A stretch of 64,000 nt of DNA from positions 372,001-436,000 of the forward strand of contig JAFEMH010001288.1 of the NCBI GenBank assembly GCA_022495995.1, in the 5' to 3' direction. This stretch comes from Adenophora triphylla var. japonica (taxonomy: Eukaryota > Streptophyta > Magnoliopsida > Asterales > Campanulaceae). The number at the start of each line of letters is the position of its first letter. Position 1 is the first letter of the stretch. Below are positions 22,881 to 35,576 of the stretch, in pieces. The translations under genes and the position numbers were made by a program. The notes below the pieces were generated by a model. That model saw only the letters and a program-made list of their open reading frames with translations. It was not told the origin of the DNA and searched no databases.

Positions 22881-23019
22881 TTAAGCAACAAGAACAAAGT
22901 GCCATATTCGGGAGACAAAAACCAGTCAAAGCCACATCAAGATCAGTTGTTCAGAGGTCAAAGCCGCACCTTGACATTATAGATGATCATGTGACGAACT
23001 ATCAAGGTGAGTTGGCTGT
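22881..23019 (+). other. Possible alternative 3' exon of PCS or relic coding piece
   Basis: After a T-rich stretch ending TTTTTTTAG, an open stretch reads VKQQEQSAIFGRQKPVKATS and on. A donor-like CAAG/GTGAGT ends it near 23006. It could be joined to the GATAATAAG/GTAGAG donor-like site at 22692 inside exon 8, giving a longer C-terminus. The normal PCS family ending at 22726 is preferred. Confidence 0.3.
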
Positions 23020-24388
23020 ATTGCTTAGACAACGTGCCAATGCTCGTGGCTGCAAGCTCGGGGAGGGACATTTGAAGCCAGCTCGGGTTTGGGGCGGGTT
23101 CAGGTTTATGACCACTTGTCCCAAATCAATGTTGTATGCATCGTGTATATCATCAAGGTATACAACTCCTTTCAACTCTCTTGCACTATAATAATCCCTT
23201 CTTTGATCTTCGTGTTGTTGCTTACAGATGATTTGTTTTCATTATGTACATAGATATGTTGATAACTTCAACACGTTTTTTACCATTTCGGAGATGGGGT
23301 TGTTTAAATTTCATATAAATGAGTAAATCAATTGAAGTGGAAATAATTACTTTTTTTGTTGTTGTATTGTTTTGAAAGGGGTAAGCTTTTCATCTTCGGG
23401 TGTATTTAGACGTTTTAATTTCATGCTTTAAACTATTGTACACTATCTCGATTGCCATACCTATAAATGTGAAAGGGTAGTTACCTTGGATTGTTTCTTG
23501 AGCCTTGAATGAAATTGTTGGTGTATGCTTTAGTTAGAAATATGTCATTTTCGTCACAATATTTATGTTGACAACAAATGCCGTCTCCTTAAAGTCGTGT
23601 TTGTACACCTACTAAATTCCATGGCCTGTAACTAATTTCAACCCTTCTGTTTTTGCATTAAAAGAAATCAGTGACCCATACAGGTCACACTGGTCCAACC
23701 ACTTAATTAATCACACCTACTCTCTCCCCTCAGATATTTTTTTTTTTTTTTAAAGCTCCCCCCTCAGATCTATTGGTCACACAAAATATTGTAATATTTA
23801 TTGTTCACCGGGGCTTTCGGTCGCTGGCCCCGTCTAATTAAAAATGAAATATTGTAATAAAAATGGAATTGATGGCGGGACTAAAACAAAGACAATAAAA
23901 TGTTATGGTGTTCCATTGATAGTGATATTTGTGGTTATATATTGACGTAATGTTGGTATCAACTTCTCTGTATAGCGCCCGAGAGATGAGATCCTGTAAC
24001 ATTTTTGTATATCATATTGTATGATACAGGTGATCTAACGGTTTATGATTTATTGGACGTGAAATTATAACTATAGCATCATTGATTGATAATCGCTAGA
24101 TCACATGTGGTACATAAAAGTGGTACTGGTGATTTCGACTGCAATGTCGACTGCAGCGATGAAAAATGAAACTCTTATATCCCAAATTGAATGACCATTT
24201 TATTTCAAAATGAATGTATATTTGAAACTTTTCCTTCAATTTTTTTTTATTTCTATATGATTTTTTTTAATTGTTTTCATATTTCATATTATTATCTTTA
24301 CAAAACAAAAAATCTGAAAGTAAATGACAATATATTTATAATATTTTTCTTTTAATAATTATTTTTTCAAAATGATTCTTAAATTATA

Positions 24389-24691
24389 CTCCCTTCTTCC
24401 TGTTTGATGTTCTTAATTTGACTTTGCACGCTTTATTAAAAAATTAAAATAAAATTGAGTTAAGAATAGTAGAGAGGGGTGAATATAATTGTTCATTCAT
24501 AAAGTAAGAGAGGAAACAGAGAGTGAAAAATAGATAGGTAAGTAATGTTTTTTTCTAATATGAGCATGAACTTTATGAGGATAAGATTATCCAAAACATT
24601 GTTCATATTTTACCATTTAAGTAGTAAAAAATCTTTAAAAAAAAAAAAGAGGAAAAGTTAAAACCTCAAACTAACTGTGAGACGGAGGGAG
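24389..24691. mobile_element. Stowaway-like MITE upstream of FAO
   Basis: It starts CTCCCTTCTTCCTG and ends GAGACGGAGGGAG, with TA at both flanks. The interior has GAGAGGGGTGAATATAATTG-type sequence like other copies. It sits about 340 bases before the FAO start codon, so it may have altered the promoter. Confidence 0.75.
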
Positions 24692-25030
24692 TAAATGTTC
24701 AACAAATCAAAAAATTTTAGTCCAAAAAACAAATCATTAAAATCAACTTATAAATCCAAAAAAAATGACTTTATTCCGTCCAATTGTTTGAAATTAGATC
24801 TCTTTAGTGGAAGTGAGAACTGAGAAGACGATTCTTTCCTTAACTAATTAAATACAACGTCCCGCAACCAGAGAGAGGGAGAGAGTTAGAGTGAGAAATT
24901 TAGTTAGAGAGAGAGAGGAGAGTATTATAAGACAGACTGATCAAAGCAAAAATACAATCATTGCCCACAAAAAAAGATCCAAAGTCAAAATCCACCAAAC
25001 AGTAGAGAGACAGAAACTCACTTAGGAAAG

Positions 25031-27525
25031 ATGGGCGATGAAGGAAAAATAGAGAACCACCGCCATTGTCATCCATTGTTGAGCGGTGGAAGAACCAACA
25101 ACGCCACTAGCTACACCCATGGCTTATCTCCTTCCCAGATCCAATCACTTTCCGCCATTTGTCACACCCTCCTTCCTCCCCTCAACAATCCTCAACAACA
25201 ACAACAACCCATTCAATCCTTCTTTTCAGCCTCTGGTTCAAACCCTCCTGTCCCTGATGAGGTCAGTCAGTTTGTTCAATCCTTTTCTGGGTTTTTCTTA
25301 TTCTTTAATCTTCAATTTTTACTATTTTTAATTGGGTTTTATTAAATTAAATTAAATTTAATTAATTGATAGGTTGCAGAGAGACTGGTGAAGAGATGCT
25401 TACCTGAAGCTGTGTTCTTAGTGAAATTAGTCCTCACTTTACTTTCAACAAGATTGGGATCCTTATTGCTTTGTGGGTTTGTTTGTTTAGATTGGAGATG
25501 GCCTTTTATTCACAATTTCTCAAACTTATCTTTGAAAGATAAAGAAAATATTCTTCTAAAATGGTCAACCCAATCACGCTTTGTTCCTTTGAGAATTGCA
25601 TTTGCCCTCCTCAAAATCTTGTGCTTATACGTCTTCTTCGCTTTGGTAAGAAATTTCAATCTTTCTTGAAATCGATTTTCTTTGAATTTAGTCAGCAAAC
25701 ACAGTGGATTGGGATAAAGATTGCATTTTTATAATTTCGCAAGATTTTCTTTTCTTTGGGTTTGTTGCAGACTGATGAAAAATCTCAAAACCCGGCATGG
25801 GAAGCAATTGGATACCAAGTAGAGCAAAACAAAAGCTCGATTAAACCCCGAAAGGGTAGACCTCTTGATAAGGGTATTATAGAAACCGAAGAGGAAAGTG
25901 ATTCAACATTAATAAAATCTCTTAAACAGAGAGGCCTAGAAGTCACGGAGGACGCTATTGGCGACACTTTTAACATCAAATGCGACGTTGTCATTGTTGG
26001 TTCTGGTTGTGGAGGCGGAGTAGCTGCTTCTGTTCTTGCTAGCTTGGGTCAAAAAGTCATTGTCTTAGAGAAAGGACATTACTTTGTTCCAGATGATTAT
26101 TCCTCCCTTGAAGGACCTTCCATGAGTGAGCTCTATGAGGGTGCTGGATTTTTATCGACTCTTGATGGGAAAGTAATGATCATGGCAGGATCGACTATAG
26201 GAGGTGGGTCTGCTGTTAATTGGTCTGCAGCCATAAAAACACCGGAAAATGTTCTCAAAGATTGGGCCATTGAGCAAAAAGTTCCTCTCTTTGGAGCCTC
26301 TGAATATCAATCGGCAATGGAGGTTGTCTGTAAGAGAATCGGGGTTACCGAGAATTGCTCAGTGGAAGGGTTTCAAAACAAAGTACTTAGAAAAGGGTGT
26401 GAGAATCTTGGTCTGAAAATCGAGTCAATTCCAAGAAACTCGTCGGAGAATCATTATTGTGGGGCTTGTTCTTATGGTTGTAGAACGGGAGACAAGAAAG
26501 GAACGGATTCTACTTGGCTTGTTGATGCTGTTGATAATGGAGCAGTAATATTATCGGGATGTAAAGCAGAAAATTTTGTATTAGAGAGCGATAAAAATGG
26601 AAGAAACCGAAGAAAGAAATGCCTAGGAATAGTAGCCACTTCAGAGAGCAAGAACATCAAGAGGAAACTACGAATTGAAGCACGGGCAACAATTTCTGCT
26701 TGTGGGTCCCTCCTCACGCCGCCATTAATGGTTTCTAGCGGACTGAAGAATCGGCATATAGGTAAAAACCTTCATATCCACCCTGTATTATTAGCCTGGG
26801 GATATTTCCCAGAGTCCGAAAATGGAATAGAAGGAAAATGCTACGAGGGGGGAATCTTGACTTCACTCCATAAAGTTATGTCAGAAGAATCAAATGTCAG
26901 AGCCGTAGTAGAAGTTGCTTCTATAGGACCAGCTTCATTTGCTGCATTGTTCCCATGGGTGTCAGGCTCTGACATAAAGGACAAAATGGTAAAATACCCA
27001 AGAACCACAAACGTTTTTGCAATGGTCAGAGACTCAAGCTCCGGGGAAGTACGGGAAGCCGGAAAAATCAAATACCGGCTAAACGGGACTGATAAAGAGA
27101 ATCTGAAAGTGGGTTTGAGGCAAGCATTAAGAATCTTAGTAGCTGCAGGAGCTACTGAAGTGGGGACCTACAGAAACGACGGTCAGAGAGTTAACTGTAA
27201 AGGGATCAAGGAAGAGGATTTGGAGGCGTTTCTTGATGGCGTTGAAGCAGTTGGAGGGCCGAGATCGAGAGGGGAGCATTGGACTGTGTACTGCTCAGCA
27301 CATCAGATGGGGAGTTGTCGGATGGGACCCACTGAAGAAGAGGGGGGTGTTGATGAAAATGGAGAAAGTTGGGAAGCGAAAGGGCTGTTTGTGTGTGATG
27401 GGAGCTTGTTGCCTGGTGCTGTTGGGGTTAATCCGATGATAACCATTCAGGCCACTGCATATTGTGTAGCAAAGAGAATTTCCAGAGGCCTTGAAGAAGA
27501 AGAAGAAGAAAATATGAGTTATTGA
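25031..27525 (+). CDS. Long-chain fatty alcohol oxidase, FAO family (GMC oxidoreductase)
   Basis: Exons 25031-25261, 25373-25645 and 25771-27525 encode 752 residues, the usual FAO length. The enzyme oxidises long-chain fatty alcohols to aldehydes, making H2O2, at internal membranes. Two hydrophobic segments (about residues 90-116 and 146-168) fit membrane anchoring. The FAD-binding Rossmann motif is at residues 241-251 ([11 protein letters not shown]). The GMC signature follows ([18 protein letters not shown]). The C-terminal GMC catalytic pair is H679 ([12 protein letters not shown]) and N722 ([13 protein letters not shown]). A Gln run (about residue 55) and a short Glu run near the end are unusual but in frame. 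Arabidopsis has several paralogs (FAO1, FAO3, FAO4A, FAO4B); which one is closest is not certain. The GA-rich leader lies at 24870-25030. The gene is intact. Confidence 0.95.
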
Positions 27526-28148
27526 TTTCGCCATTATTAGTATGGATATTGGATAGTTCTTTCTATACATCTATTTCAATTTTCTTTAGTTATCGTAAAA
27601 AATATACTCCCCCTGTACCAATAAAAGCTTCACTAATTACCCAAAAGGGCGTCCCGTTAATAACTTCACCTTTCCTTTTTGGCAAAAAATTTTTACTATT
27701 TTCTCCACTCATTCTCTCTCCTAATTCACTATTACACTCGCAACACTTTTCAAATTTACTATTCCCTCTACTAATTCTCTCTCCTATTTTCAAATTACAC
27801 TCACAACATTTTTTTTCTCACCCATTTCCTTAATATATGTGCCCACCCAAAAGGGTGAAATACTTATTGGGCCGGAGGGAGTATTTCTCTCTCCTCCCAA
27901 CTGAATGTCCATTTTCAAGATTATTTTGTCCCAAATAAATATCGTTTTTTTCAAAAAAAAAAAAAAATCGCTGGTCATTGAGATACACTGGATGATGAAT
28001 ATCAATCTCCATTTCTTTTATAGTTACCCAAAAAGATAACGTGAAGTTATGTCCCCGTATACATCCCGGAGAAAAAACTTAAAAAAAAGATTCAGTACTG
28101 GAAAATAGTAATCAGCTGCTGCTAAAAGCTTCCTCTTAGGAAAAATCC
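27526..28148. other. Convergent 3' region of FAO and SUCLA2
   Basis: The two genes face each other here. The stretch holds one Stowaway MITE (27607-27881), an A run at 27953, and the 3'UTR of both genes. No gene of its own. Confidence 0.7.
27607..27881. mobile_element. Stowaway MITE between FAO and SUCLA2
   Basis: It starts CTCCCCCTGTACCAATAAAAG and ends TTATTGGGCCGGAGGGAG, with TA on each side. In reverse it resembles the copy at 12768-13043 (shared AATTACC...AAGCTTCACC sequence), so the two are the same subfamily. Confidence 0.85.
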
Positions 28149-29256
28149 TCAACCCTTGAGTGATTTAACTGCTTTCTCGGCTGCATCGTCCAAATCTTCT
28201 GCAGTAATCAGCTTCATTCCACTTTCCTGCTCATCCAGAAACAGTTTCTTTACGTGGTCAACTGGAAAAGTCAAATAAGGGTAAAAGTTTTAAATTTACC
28301 TTGAGAATCCGCTTCCCTTGATCAACATTGGTTCCCTCAAGACGAACTACGACTGGGACTTTCAGATCAACCTTGAAGAAATGTCCAAATAAAGGTTAAA
28401 CTCGTACTAATAATGTCACACTACACTTGTAAGTATACAAAAGAGTACACGAAGGAACTCCACTGATTGAATCTACTGAAAACCTTTCTCACCAAGGAAC
28501 TTCACTGGGTGTCTCATGTATATTGTCCACTTGACGACTTCACATTTTCAAAATTCCTAACAAGTTGTCTAATAACAATTGTCTAAAAAAATTCTTTCCA
28601 ATCTTGCCCTTTATTAAGATGTTGATTTTGGAGTGTAAAAGAGCTTTCATTGATTTACCTTGAAAATACTTAATTTTCTTAGGGGTATAATGAGAATCTA
28701 GTTAATTAATGCGGTTGGCCAAAAAAGTTGGAGACGGATAAAAGTGGAAAGTTGGATAATATATATGAGACCAAGTAATCACACTTTTCCCTTTGTCTTA
28801 CCCAATGAATAGTATAATATCTAAAACTACGGCATTAAGAAATCAGGAGTTCTACAAATACCCTCAACCGAGGGTCAAAACCTTACACTACTGCAACCTA
28901 CACTAGCAAACAATTTAAAGCAGTGAATTATAATCTTCATATTATTCGCCATCAGCGAGATCATCAGCATTTTGCTGGAAGGATTTAACTACAAATCTCA
29001 AGATATAGCATGATCCACATCCATCACTTCACAGCTGATTTAGGGCAATAATTTAGGGAGCTGAGGGAGCATAACATGGTAGTATAAAAGAAAGCTGACC
29101 TGCTTAGCAGCATTTACAATTCCACTAGCTATCACATCACATTTCATGATTCCTCCAAAAATGTTCACCAGAATTGCCTTCACCTTGTCGTCTGAAGTCA
29201 AAATCTTAAAAGCCTCGACAACCTGCTCAAATTGTTGACAAACTTTAAATAGTGAG

Positions 29257-29294
<38 letters not shown>

Positions 29295-29562
29295 TCCCTC
29301 CGTCCCACAATTTTATGGACTTTTGCAAAATGCACGGGGATTAAGGAGAAATTATTATATTGAAAGTGTTGTGAGTGTGAAAATAAAATAGGAGAGAGAA
29401 TGAGTGGAGAGAATAGTAAATTATAATGGTGATGTGAGTATTAAAATAATGTATGAGAGAGAATGAGTGGAGGGAATAGTAAAGATTCCTTTCCATTTTG
29501 GGAAAGTTAGATATTATTGTGAGACGCCCAAAATAGAAAGTTTACATATTATTGTGGGACGG

Positions 29563-29650
<88 letters not shown>

Positions 29651-32600
29651 TCCCTCCGTCCCAGTCATCTTAGGAATTTTTCATTTGGTGTGGGAATTAA
29701 GGAATATTATTATAGTATTAGGAGAGAGAATGAGTGAAAGAAGTGTTGTGAGTGTGAAAAATTAAATAGGAGAGAGAATGAGTGGAGGGAATAGTGATGG
29801 GATTATTGTTGTGAGTATGACAAGTGGGTCCCATTTAATATAAACTTTCCATTTTGGGAATTCTTAAGATTAGTGGGACGCCCAAAATGGAAAGTTTTCT
29901 TAAGATCGGTGGGACGGAGGGAGTATATATGAATTCTTTTCACTTTAAATTCTTCTACAAATAGAATATTGCTGCTGCAATTTTAAGCAACAGAAAGGTT
30001 CATGGGTATTATGCCTAGCACATGCTTGATCACAGCAACAATAAAGGACCACATAAGTAACAGAGTATTGCTATGAAATGGAAGATTTACCTGATGTTCA
30101 GAGGCATTTCCACCTACATCCAGAAAATTGGCAGGAGTTCCTCCATGTAACTTGATAATATCCATGGTAGCCATTGCCAAGCCGGCACCATTAACCATGC
30201 AACCAATTTCTCCATCTAAGCCAATATAATTCAAATCTGCTTTCGCAGCAGCAACCTGTAGGAAGTTAAACAGGACAGAAAGGTCATGACTGAAGGAACA
30301 AAATTCCACTAGCTTGCAGTTCTCTCTGAGTTTCTTTCTTGCATTTCTTTACGTGTTTGGTTATTTTCTTTTCTCTTTGGGTCTCTTCTAAAATCCCGAG
30401 CATAACTTGAACCTAGTGTATGCTATATTGGTCGTGAACTGGTGATGTAATGCTGGGAAATCGGGAGGCACTATTGCCTCCACTAGCTTTAGTCACTCAT
30501 ACTAGAAGGATTTCAATTTGAAACGATATCTTTCTCTTTGCCAAATAACTATGCTCCAAATCCCACACCCAAAGCCACCTTTCCTAATATAGGGCCAAAA
30601 ATTCAAGCTCCTTGTTAAGACTCAAAGACAAAGACTGAACATACCTCACGAGGATCCTCCTGTGATGGATCACGGTAAGCAAATATCTCTTTCTGACGGA
30701 AAGCAGCATTATCATCAAAGTTTAGCTTTGCGTCAGCAGCTACCAACTGGTTGTCGGAAGTCTCTGCAATGGGGTTGATCTATCCAAGACAATTAAGCTT
30801 AGAAGTTAGAAACAAGCCTAAAGGGGTGAAGTTGGGTATACAAGTGAACCCCAATGGCATTTAACTCAAAGTGCAACCCAAAAAAGTAAAAGCAAATGCT
30901 TACTTCCAGTTGTGTGCAGTCAGTTTCACGGAAAAGATTATACAATTTCTTCACTTGTTCTATTGAAGAGCTTCGGTCAGCCACCTTTGGAGCCAGACCA
31001 TCCACAACCTTGGCAGCATCTTCATCAGTAATTCCTTTGAAAACATCGATAGGCACCTGAACGAGAATCGTGAAGAAATTACTTAACTGAATTAGAAACG
31101 GCACGTCGCGAAATAAGACATAGAAGCATTTTAAAATGCTAATTATACTAAGCTAAGGCGGAAAGAAGAACCTTTATAATCATGTCAGGGAATTTCTCGG
31201 CAAGGTCTTCAATGCTGGTTCCTCCCTCTCTGCAGGCAATTATAAGCTGGAGAATGGAAAATGCAATAAGCACCGTAGATATCTGCGGCTAAGAGTTCCA
31301 ATACACAAGTACTATACTTCTACTCAACAAAGCAAAGTCTCACCATGAGACTTTTTTATTACCCGTTGCACCAGGATTTTGGTAAAATATATTCACAAAT
31401 GATTAAATGAAACGTGTATAGTGCAGCATGAACAAAGTACCCTAGAACACTTTCTGTAAGAGGATGCCAAGATCATCGAAAATTTCAAGTAACATCTTAC
31501 AGAACAAAAATATTAAAAGGAATCCATGAAAAGGTTTGTATGCGTAAAGTATGGTACCACCAAGGAAATGTACAAACTTACAGGACCAGCAGTAGTACGA
31601 TCAAGAGTGATCGCGAAGTACATCTCGTTCACAAGTGACATCTTTTCACACAAGTAAATCTGCATAAAATAGCAAACACACCTTTAATTCAATCACATTG
31701 GTCTGAATTAATGCATTAAAAAATGGTAAAAACTAACAAGACGCATATTTGTGGTAAACTGAGGATTTAAAGTAACCAACCTTGCTGACAACCTTGCCCT
31801 GTGGCCCAGTTTGTTTGGTGACAAGAGTTTGTCCAAGCATCTTTCCTAGAACAAGAAAAAGAACATAAGGTCAAGATAAAGCATTCACTGGTAACAACTC
31901 TGCAGGAAGGTTTATAATATATAAGGAAGCAATGCCTATAAAATCTTTAATACCAGTGACCGTGGTTTAGGAATCCTAAAGACAAAATAAAAGTTAAAAT
32001 ACATACTACTCAAGTCTATGACCATTTGGAAACACGAAACTGCATCCTAGATATGGCTTTCTTTTGCTAAAATAAGACAGAAGAATGATGTGAATAAACC
32101 GTAAGTAAAAATCAAGCACACGTGTAACCAAATAACAATAATAATAAAATCAAGCACCAAAAACAAGGCTAACAATGTCAAGGCATTCAAGCAACATCAC
32201 ATGGTTCTGGTGGTTGGGATAAGGACAAAAAAGCAGGCTCCACATAAGTAGAAGGAAAAACAGAATAGCAAACCCAAAAGGCCTAGCAATCAAAAATGTC
32301 AATTTACAAGGTAGAAACTAGAAAGAGTCATAACACCAATTTTTTTTTGTACAAGCTGCAAGAAAATGATCATAAATCGTAAGACTGGCTACTAACTCAA
32401 CAGAATAACAAGTGAATGCAAAAGCTTGCTGTAAGACTCCTTAATGACTCCACATGCAATTGCAGTCATCATAAATTCATTGGTTTCATGTAGACTGGTT
32501 TAATGGCTAGTAAAAGATTTCTAAAATACTCTATGAGGCAGCCAACCATAGCAAGCTCATGTTACAGCGCGCTATCAGCCTATAAAAAAAATCTTAAGAA

Positions 32601-33716
32601 ATCTATCAGTGTGCATTAGCTTAGTCATAAGTTAACTTTCAATATCTTAATAGACTAGTACTAAAGATTCTTCTGCGTCATGAATACATAAGTAGTAGAA
32701 AAGCATCAGTACCAGCTATCTCTTCAACCTGCTCCGCTTTAACAATGTGAACTCCACCCTGCAGACCACTTTTAAACTTCCCAAGTCCCCTTCCACCAGC
32801 AAGAATTTGACTTTTCACCACTAACTGCAGCAACACCGGAATCAGATTTTTCATGAGTACATCTTACACGCTAATTGTGGCTTCTCACAAGTTGGGGCGA
32901 TAAGGAGAAATAAATGGAATTTGACCCACTTAAATCTTGTTTTCCATTGACTTTTCATAGATCAAAAGAATAGCCTCCAAATATTCAGTGATCATTTCCA
33001 TAGATCTTGAGAAGCCTACTGATAAAAAAAATCATATGTGCAAGCAATTACCTCCTTTTCATTGGGGAATGTCTCTTGAATTGCCTTACGGACTTCCTCA
33101 ACAGAAGAAACTGCAACACCTTTTGGAACATTGATCCCATATTTGCTCATCAACTCAGCTCCCTGATTCCAAAGTAATTATAAAAGATCAAAAACAAGAA
33201 CCCAACTTAAAGCATGTAAACAAAGCCACAAGATGTCATCACATCGCAATCTTTACGAGGAAAATAGTCATGATTGCATCATTCAATAAACGATAAGGAA
33301 AAATATAAAATTGTAATCCTGCCACAAACAATTAATCTTTACAAACTGGTCCAACTGATCAGAAATTGCACACACACACAAAAAAAGTAAGTTCAAACTA
33401 TAGCGTAGAAATTAAGCATGAGAAACCTAGTAAGAGCACAGATATCTCCAATCTACTTGCATATGTGATTTATCAATTCATTTTGACAACATCAGTTTAT
33501 TTTCAATTTGGATTCAAGTTTCTCCTCGACTACCACAATCGGTACGTCATTATTGCGTGTGATGCGCACAGGTGACGCGGGTGGATATGATGGAGGAGGG
33601 GAGGAAGAATTGACCTGATATTCATGAATGTTGAGACGGCGGAGCTGGTGTTGTTGCCATTTTCCGGCAACGGAGAGCGATTTGGAGGCGAGCTTGTTGA
33701 TTAATCCTCTCACCAT
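28149..33716 (-). CDS. SUCLA2: Succinyl-CoA ligase [ADP-forming] beta subunit, mitochondrial
   Basis: Minus-strand exons: 33615-33716, 33052-33162, 32713-32824, 31781-31845, 31582-31659, 31172-31246, 30904-31056, 30645-30779, 30091-30255, 29100-29222, 28300-28371 and 28149-28226. They encode 422 residues (Arabidopsis has 421). With the alpha subunit it forms the TCA-cycle enzyme that makes ATP from succinyl-CoA in the mitochondrial matrix. The first ~27 residues ([19 protein letters not shown]) are Arg/Lys/Ser-rich, as in a mitochondrial presequence. The ATP-grasp domain starts LNIHEYQGAELM, with [20 protein letters not shown], and the ligase domain has [19 protein letters not shown] and [14 protein letters not shown]. 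All splice sites obey GT-AG. The intron at 29223-30090 holds two Stowaway MITEs. No breaks are seen. Confidence 0.96.
29262..29293. repeat. AT dinucleotide repeat
   Basis: A run of alternating A and T, immediately before the Stowaway copy at 29294. Confidence 0.9.
29294..29567. mobile_element. Stowaway MITE in SUCLA2 intron (first copy)
   Basis: It starts CTCCCTCCGTCCCACAATTTTATGG and ends GTGGGACGGAGGGA, bordered by TA repeats. The interior shares GAGAGAGAATGAGTGGAG with the second copy at 29650. Confidence 0.9.
29568..29649. repeat. TA microsatellite between two MITEs
   Basis: About 41 uninterrupted TA units separate two Stowaway copies. Open frames here read only Tyr-Ile and are not genes. 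Confidence 0.97.
29650..29923. mobile_element. Stowaway MITE in SUCLA2 intron (second copy)
   Basis: It starts CTCCCTCCGTCCCAGTCATC and ends GGTGGGACGGAGGGAG, flanked by TA. The same orientation and similar interior as the copy at 29294 indicate the same subfamily, but the two are not identical, so this is probably not a simple recent duplication. Confidence 0.9.
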
Positions 33717-35071
33717 ATTTGTTTTGATCCTTTTGGATTTGAGATCCCGATGGAAAGAACACGAGGAGAAGATCAAATCTGGGGTTTTCAGAGAAAAAGA
33801 AAGATGGCGATGACGATTCAAACCCTAGATAATTATGGCAGTCAAAACCAAAGAGACGACTAACGCAACGCCGGAAAGAGCAGCCCTCCCTTCACTTAAT
33901 TGAGTCAATTCCTCTAAGACCCCTTGGCCTGACATTAATATTTTAACGAAGAATTGTTATTCTTATAACTCCTTTAAGGCCCTTGGGACAAAAAGACCCG
34001 AAGCCGCCCCCACATATATGTGCTCCGCTTGTTATTATGTGCCCCATGCCACAATTCCATTCCGCACTGAGAGTCATATGCAAACTTTGAGAGTTGTCTC
34101 GGAGCCATGAAAACTTTGAGAGCCAACTCTTATAGTCATAAAAACTTTGAGAGCCAATTCTTAGAAAAAAAAAAGATCTGATAGTTATCTATCAAAGTCG
34201 AAGTGTGAGAAATTCAGGTGAGAAAGAAAAAAATAAGTTTAAGATTTATCTCTAACTCTTAGACCATATTTAGCTTTGAGAGACAACTCACAAACTCAAA
34301 TTTTAGCCTGAAATCAATAAAATCAAACAAAAATGAACTCGAACTTCAACCCAAAACTAAGTTATTCAATAATGCATCAAAATTTTAATGAAATCCAACT
34401 CATTACAAAAATCTAAATAATCAATGTTTATCACTATTTGTTTGAACACATCGGTATAGGAGTGAAGAAAAAAGTTGTAGGAGCCGTAAAACAATCTATA
34501 AAGAGCTAGCCTGGATAAATTTGTGCCACAATTTACGTGGATAGCCGGAGAACTCTAACGTATTTCACAAATTTGCGAGTCGCGGTGGGTAAGGCTTTTT
34601 GCTAGACATGGTGCTTTTTTCAGAAACTGGTATTTTGATTGTTGATGTCGACGCTGACAAGTTTTAACAAATAAGACAGTAGATGATGAAAGGTTTAGAC
34701 GAGGCCAAAAGGAGACTGATCAAAGAGGATGGAGGGTAGCGAGAAGGGGGAGAGATTTCTAGAAAGAGGAAAAAATGCAACATGAGAGGAGGGGAGGGTG
34801 AACACGTGTTTTAGGGTTCGAAGTGAAAGGGCAATTAGGGGTTTATATTAATTCATTAAATAAATTGTGGTGGCTTAAAGGAATAAACATGCCCCAATGT
34901 GGAAGAATGGAAATAAACAAAATAGGTTCCTTATAAAGAGTTGTGTTTGGATTAAGGGACTTAATTGGCGTTTTCATTTTCATTCTTATACCCTTTCAAT
35001 TTTATTTATCCTGCTTATATTTATATCATCTTATACAATAAGGGCTCGTTTGGTATGCAGATAGGATTAAA
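33717..35071. other. Intergenic, SUCLA2 promoter side
   Basis: 33717-33900 is the SUCLA2 5'UTR/promoter on the minus strand. At 34075-34165 the phrase AAAACTTTGAGAGCCAA recurs three times as short repeats. 34170-34960 shows no recognisable gene. Just before 35071 the sequence GGGCTCGTTTGGTATGCAG looks like the end of another repeat into which the Helitron landed. Confidence 0.5.
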
Positions 35072-35139
35072 TCTATATATAATATTAAAGCAGAAGAATT
35101 CCCAAGCTCCTCGTCGCGCCACGTGTCAAATTCTTATTC

Positions 35140-35228
35140 GCCAATATTTTGCAATTCAGTCCTTGATATTCTTTTATTTAAGGCATTTTTTTGCATTTTG
35201 GTCCTTAAAATTCTTTATTTTTAGATAG
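35140..35228 (+). repeat. Inverted repeat, left copy (near Helitron 5' end)
   Basis: GCAATTCAGTCCTTGATATT... through TTTTTAGATAG is about 88% identical to the reverse complement of 40335-40422. It starts 68 bases inside the Helitron's 5' end. Confidence 0.85.
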
Positions 35229-35259
35229 AAAGTCGGTATATAATCCCACTTTATACGTA

Positions 35260-35576
35260 TTTGATCTATGGGAATAAGGTTCATGATGGTTTGACATTCT
35301 ATCATTAAATTCTCTTAAAAAAAGGGTGATTATGCAGAATGAATGGAAGAGCAAAATCGAGAGTGTAGGTGGAGAGGTTCATGCGAAAATAAAGAAAGGT
35401 ATTTGATCCATAAACTGTTTGATCTATGGGAATAAGGTTCATGATGGTTTGACATTCTATCATTAAATTCTCTTAAAAAAAGGGTGATTATGCAGAATGA
35501 ATGGAAGAGCAAAATCGAGAGTGTAGGTGGAGAGGTTCATGCGAAAATAAAGAAAGGTATTTGATCCATAAACTGT
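35260..35576. repeat. 158-bp tandem duplication
   Basis: The unit beginning TTTGATCTATGGGAATAAGG occurs at 35260 and at 35418 and reads the same in both copies apart from the junction. It lies inside the Helitron near the 5' end. Confidence 0.95.

Larger units (their letters stand above)
22727..24960. other. Intergenic, PCS 3' side to FAO promoter
   Basis: The first part is the PCS 3'UTR and a possible alternative terminal exon (22881-23019). From 23200 to 24380 the DNA is AT-rich without recognisable genes. A Stowaway element occupies 24389-24691. The GA-rich tract at 24870-24925 probably belongs to the FAO promoter or leader. Confidence 0.5.

Noticed and set aside
25510..25698. Minus-strand frame
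   Set aside because: It overlaps FAO exon 2 and is a shadow of it.
29467..29737. Open frames encoding long Tyr-Ile runs
   Set aside because: They only translate the TA microsatellite; the same holds at 61861-62076.
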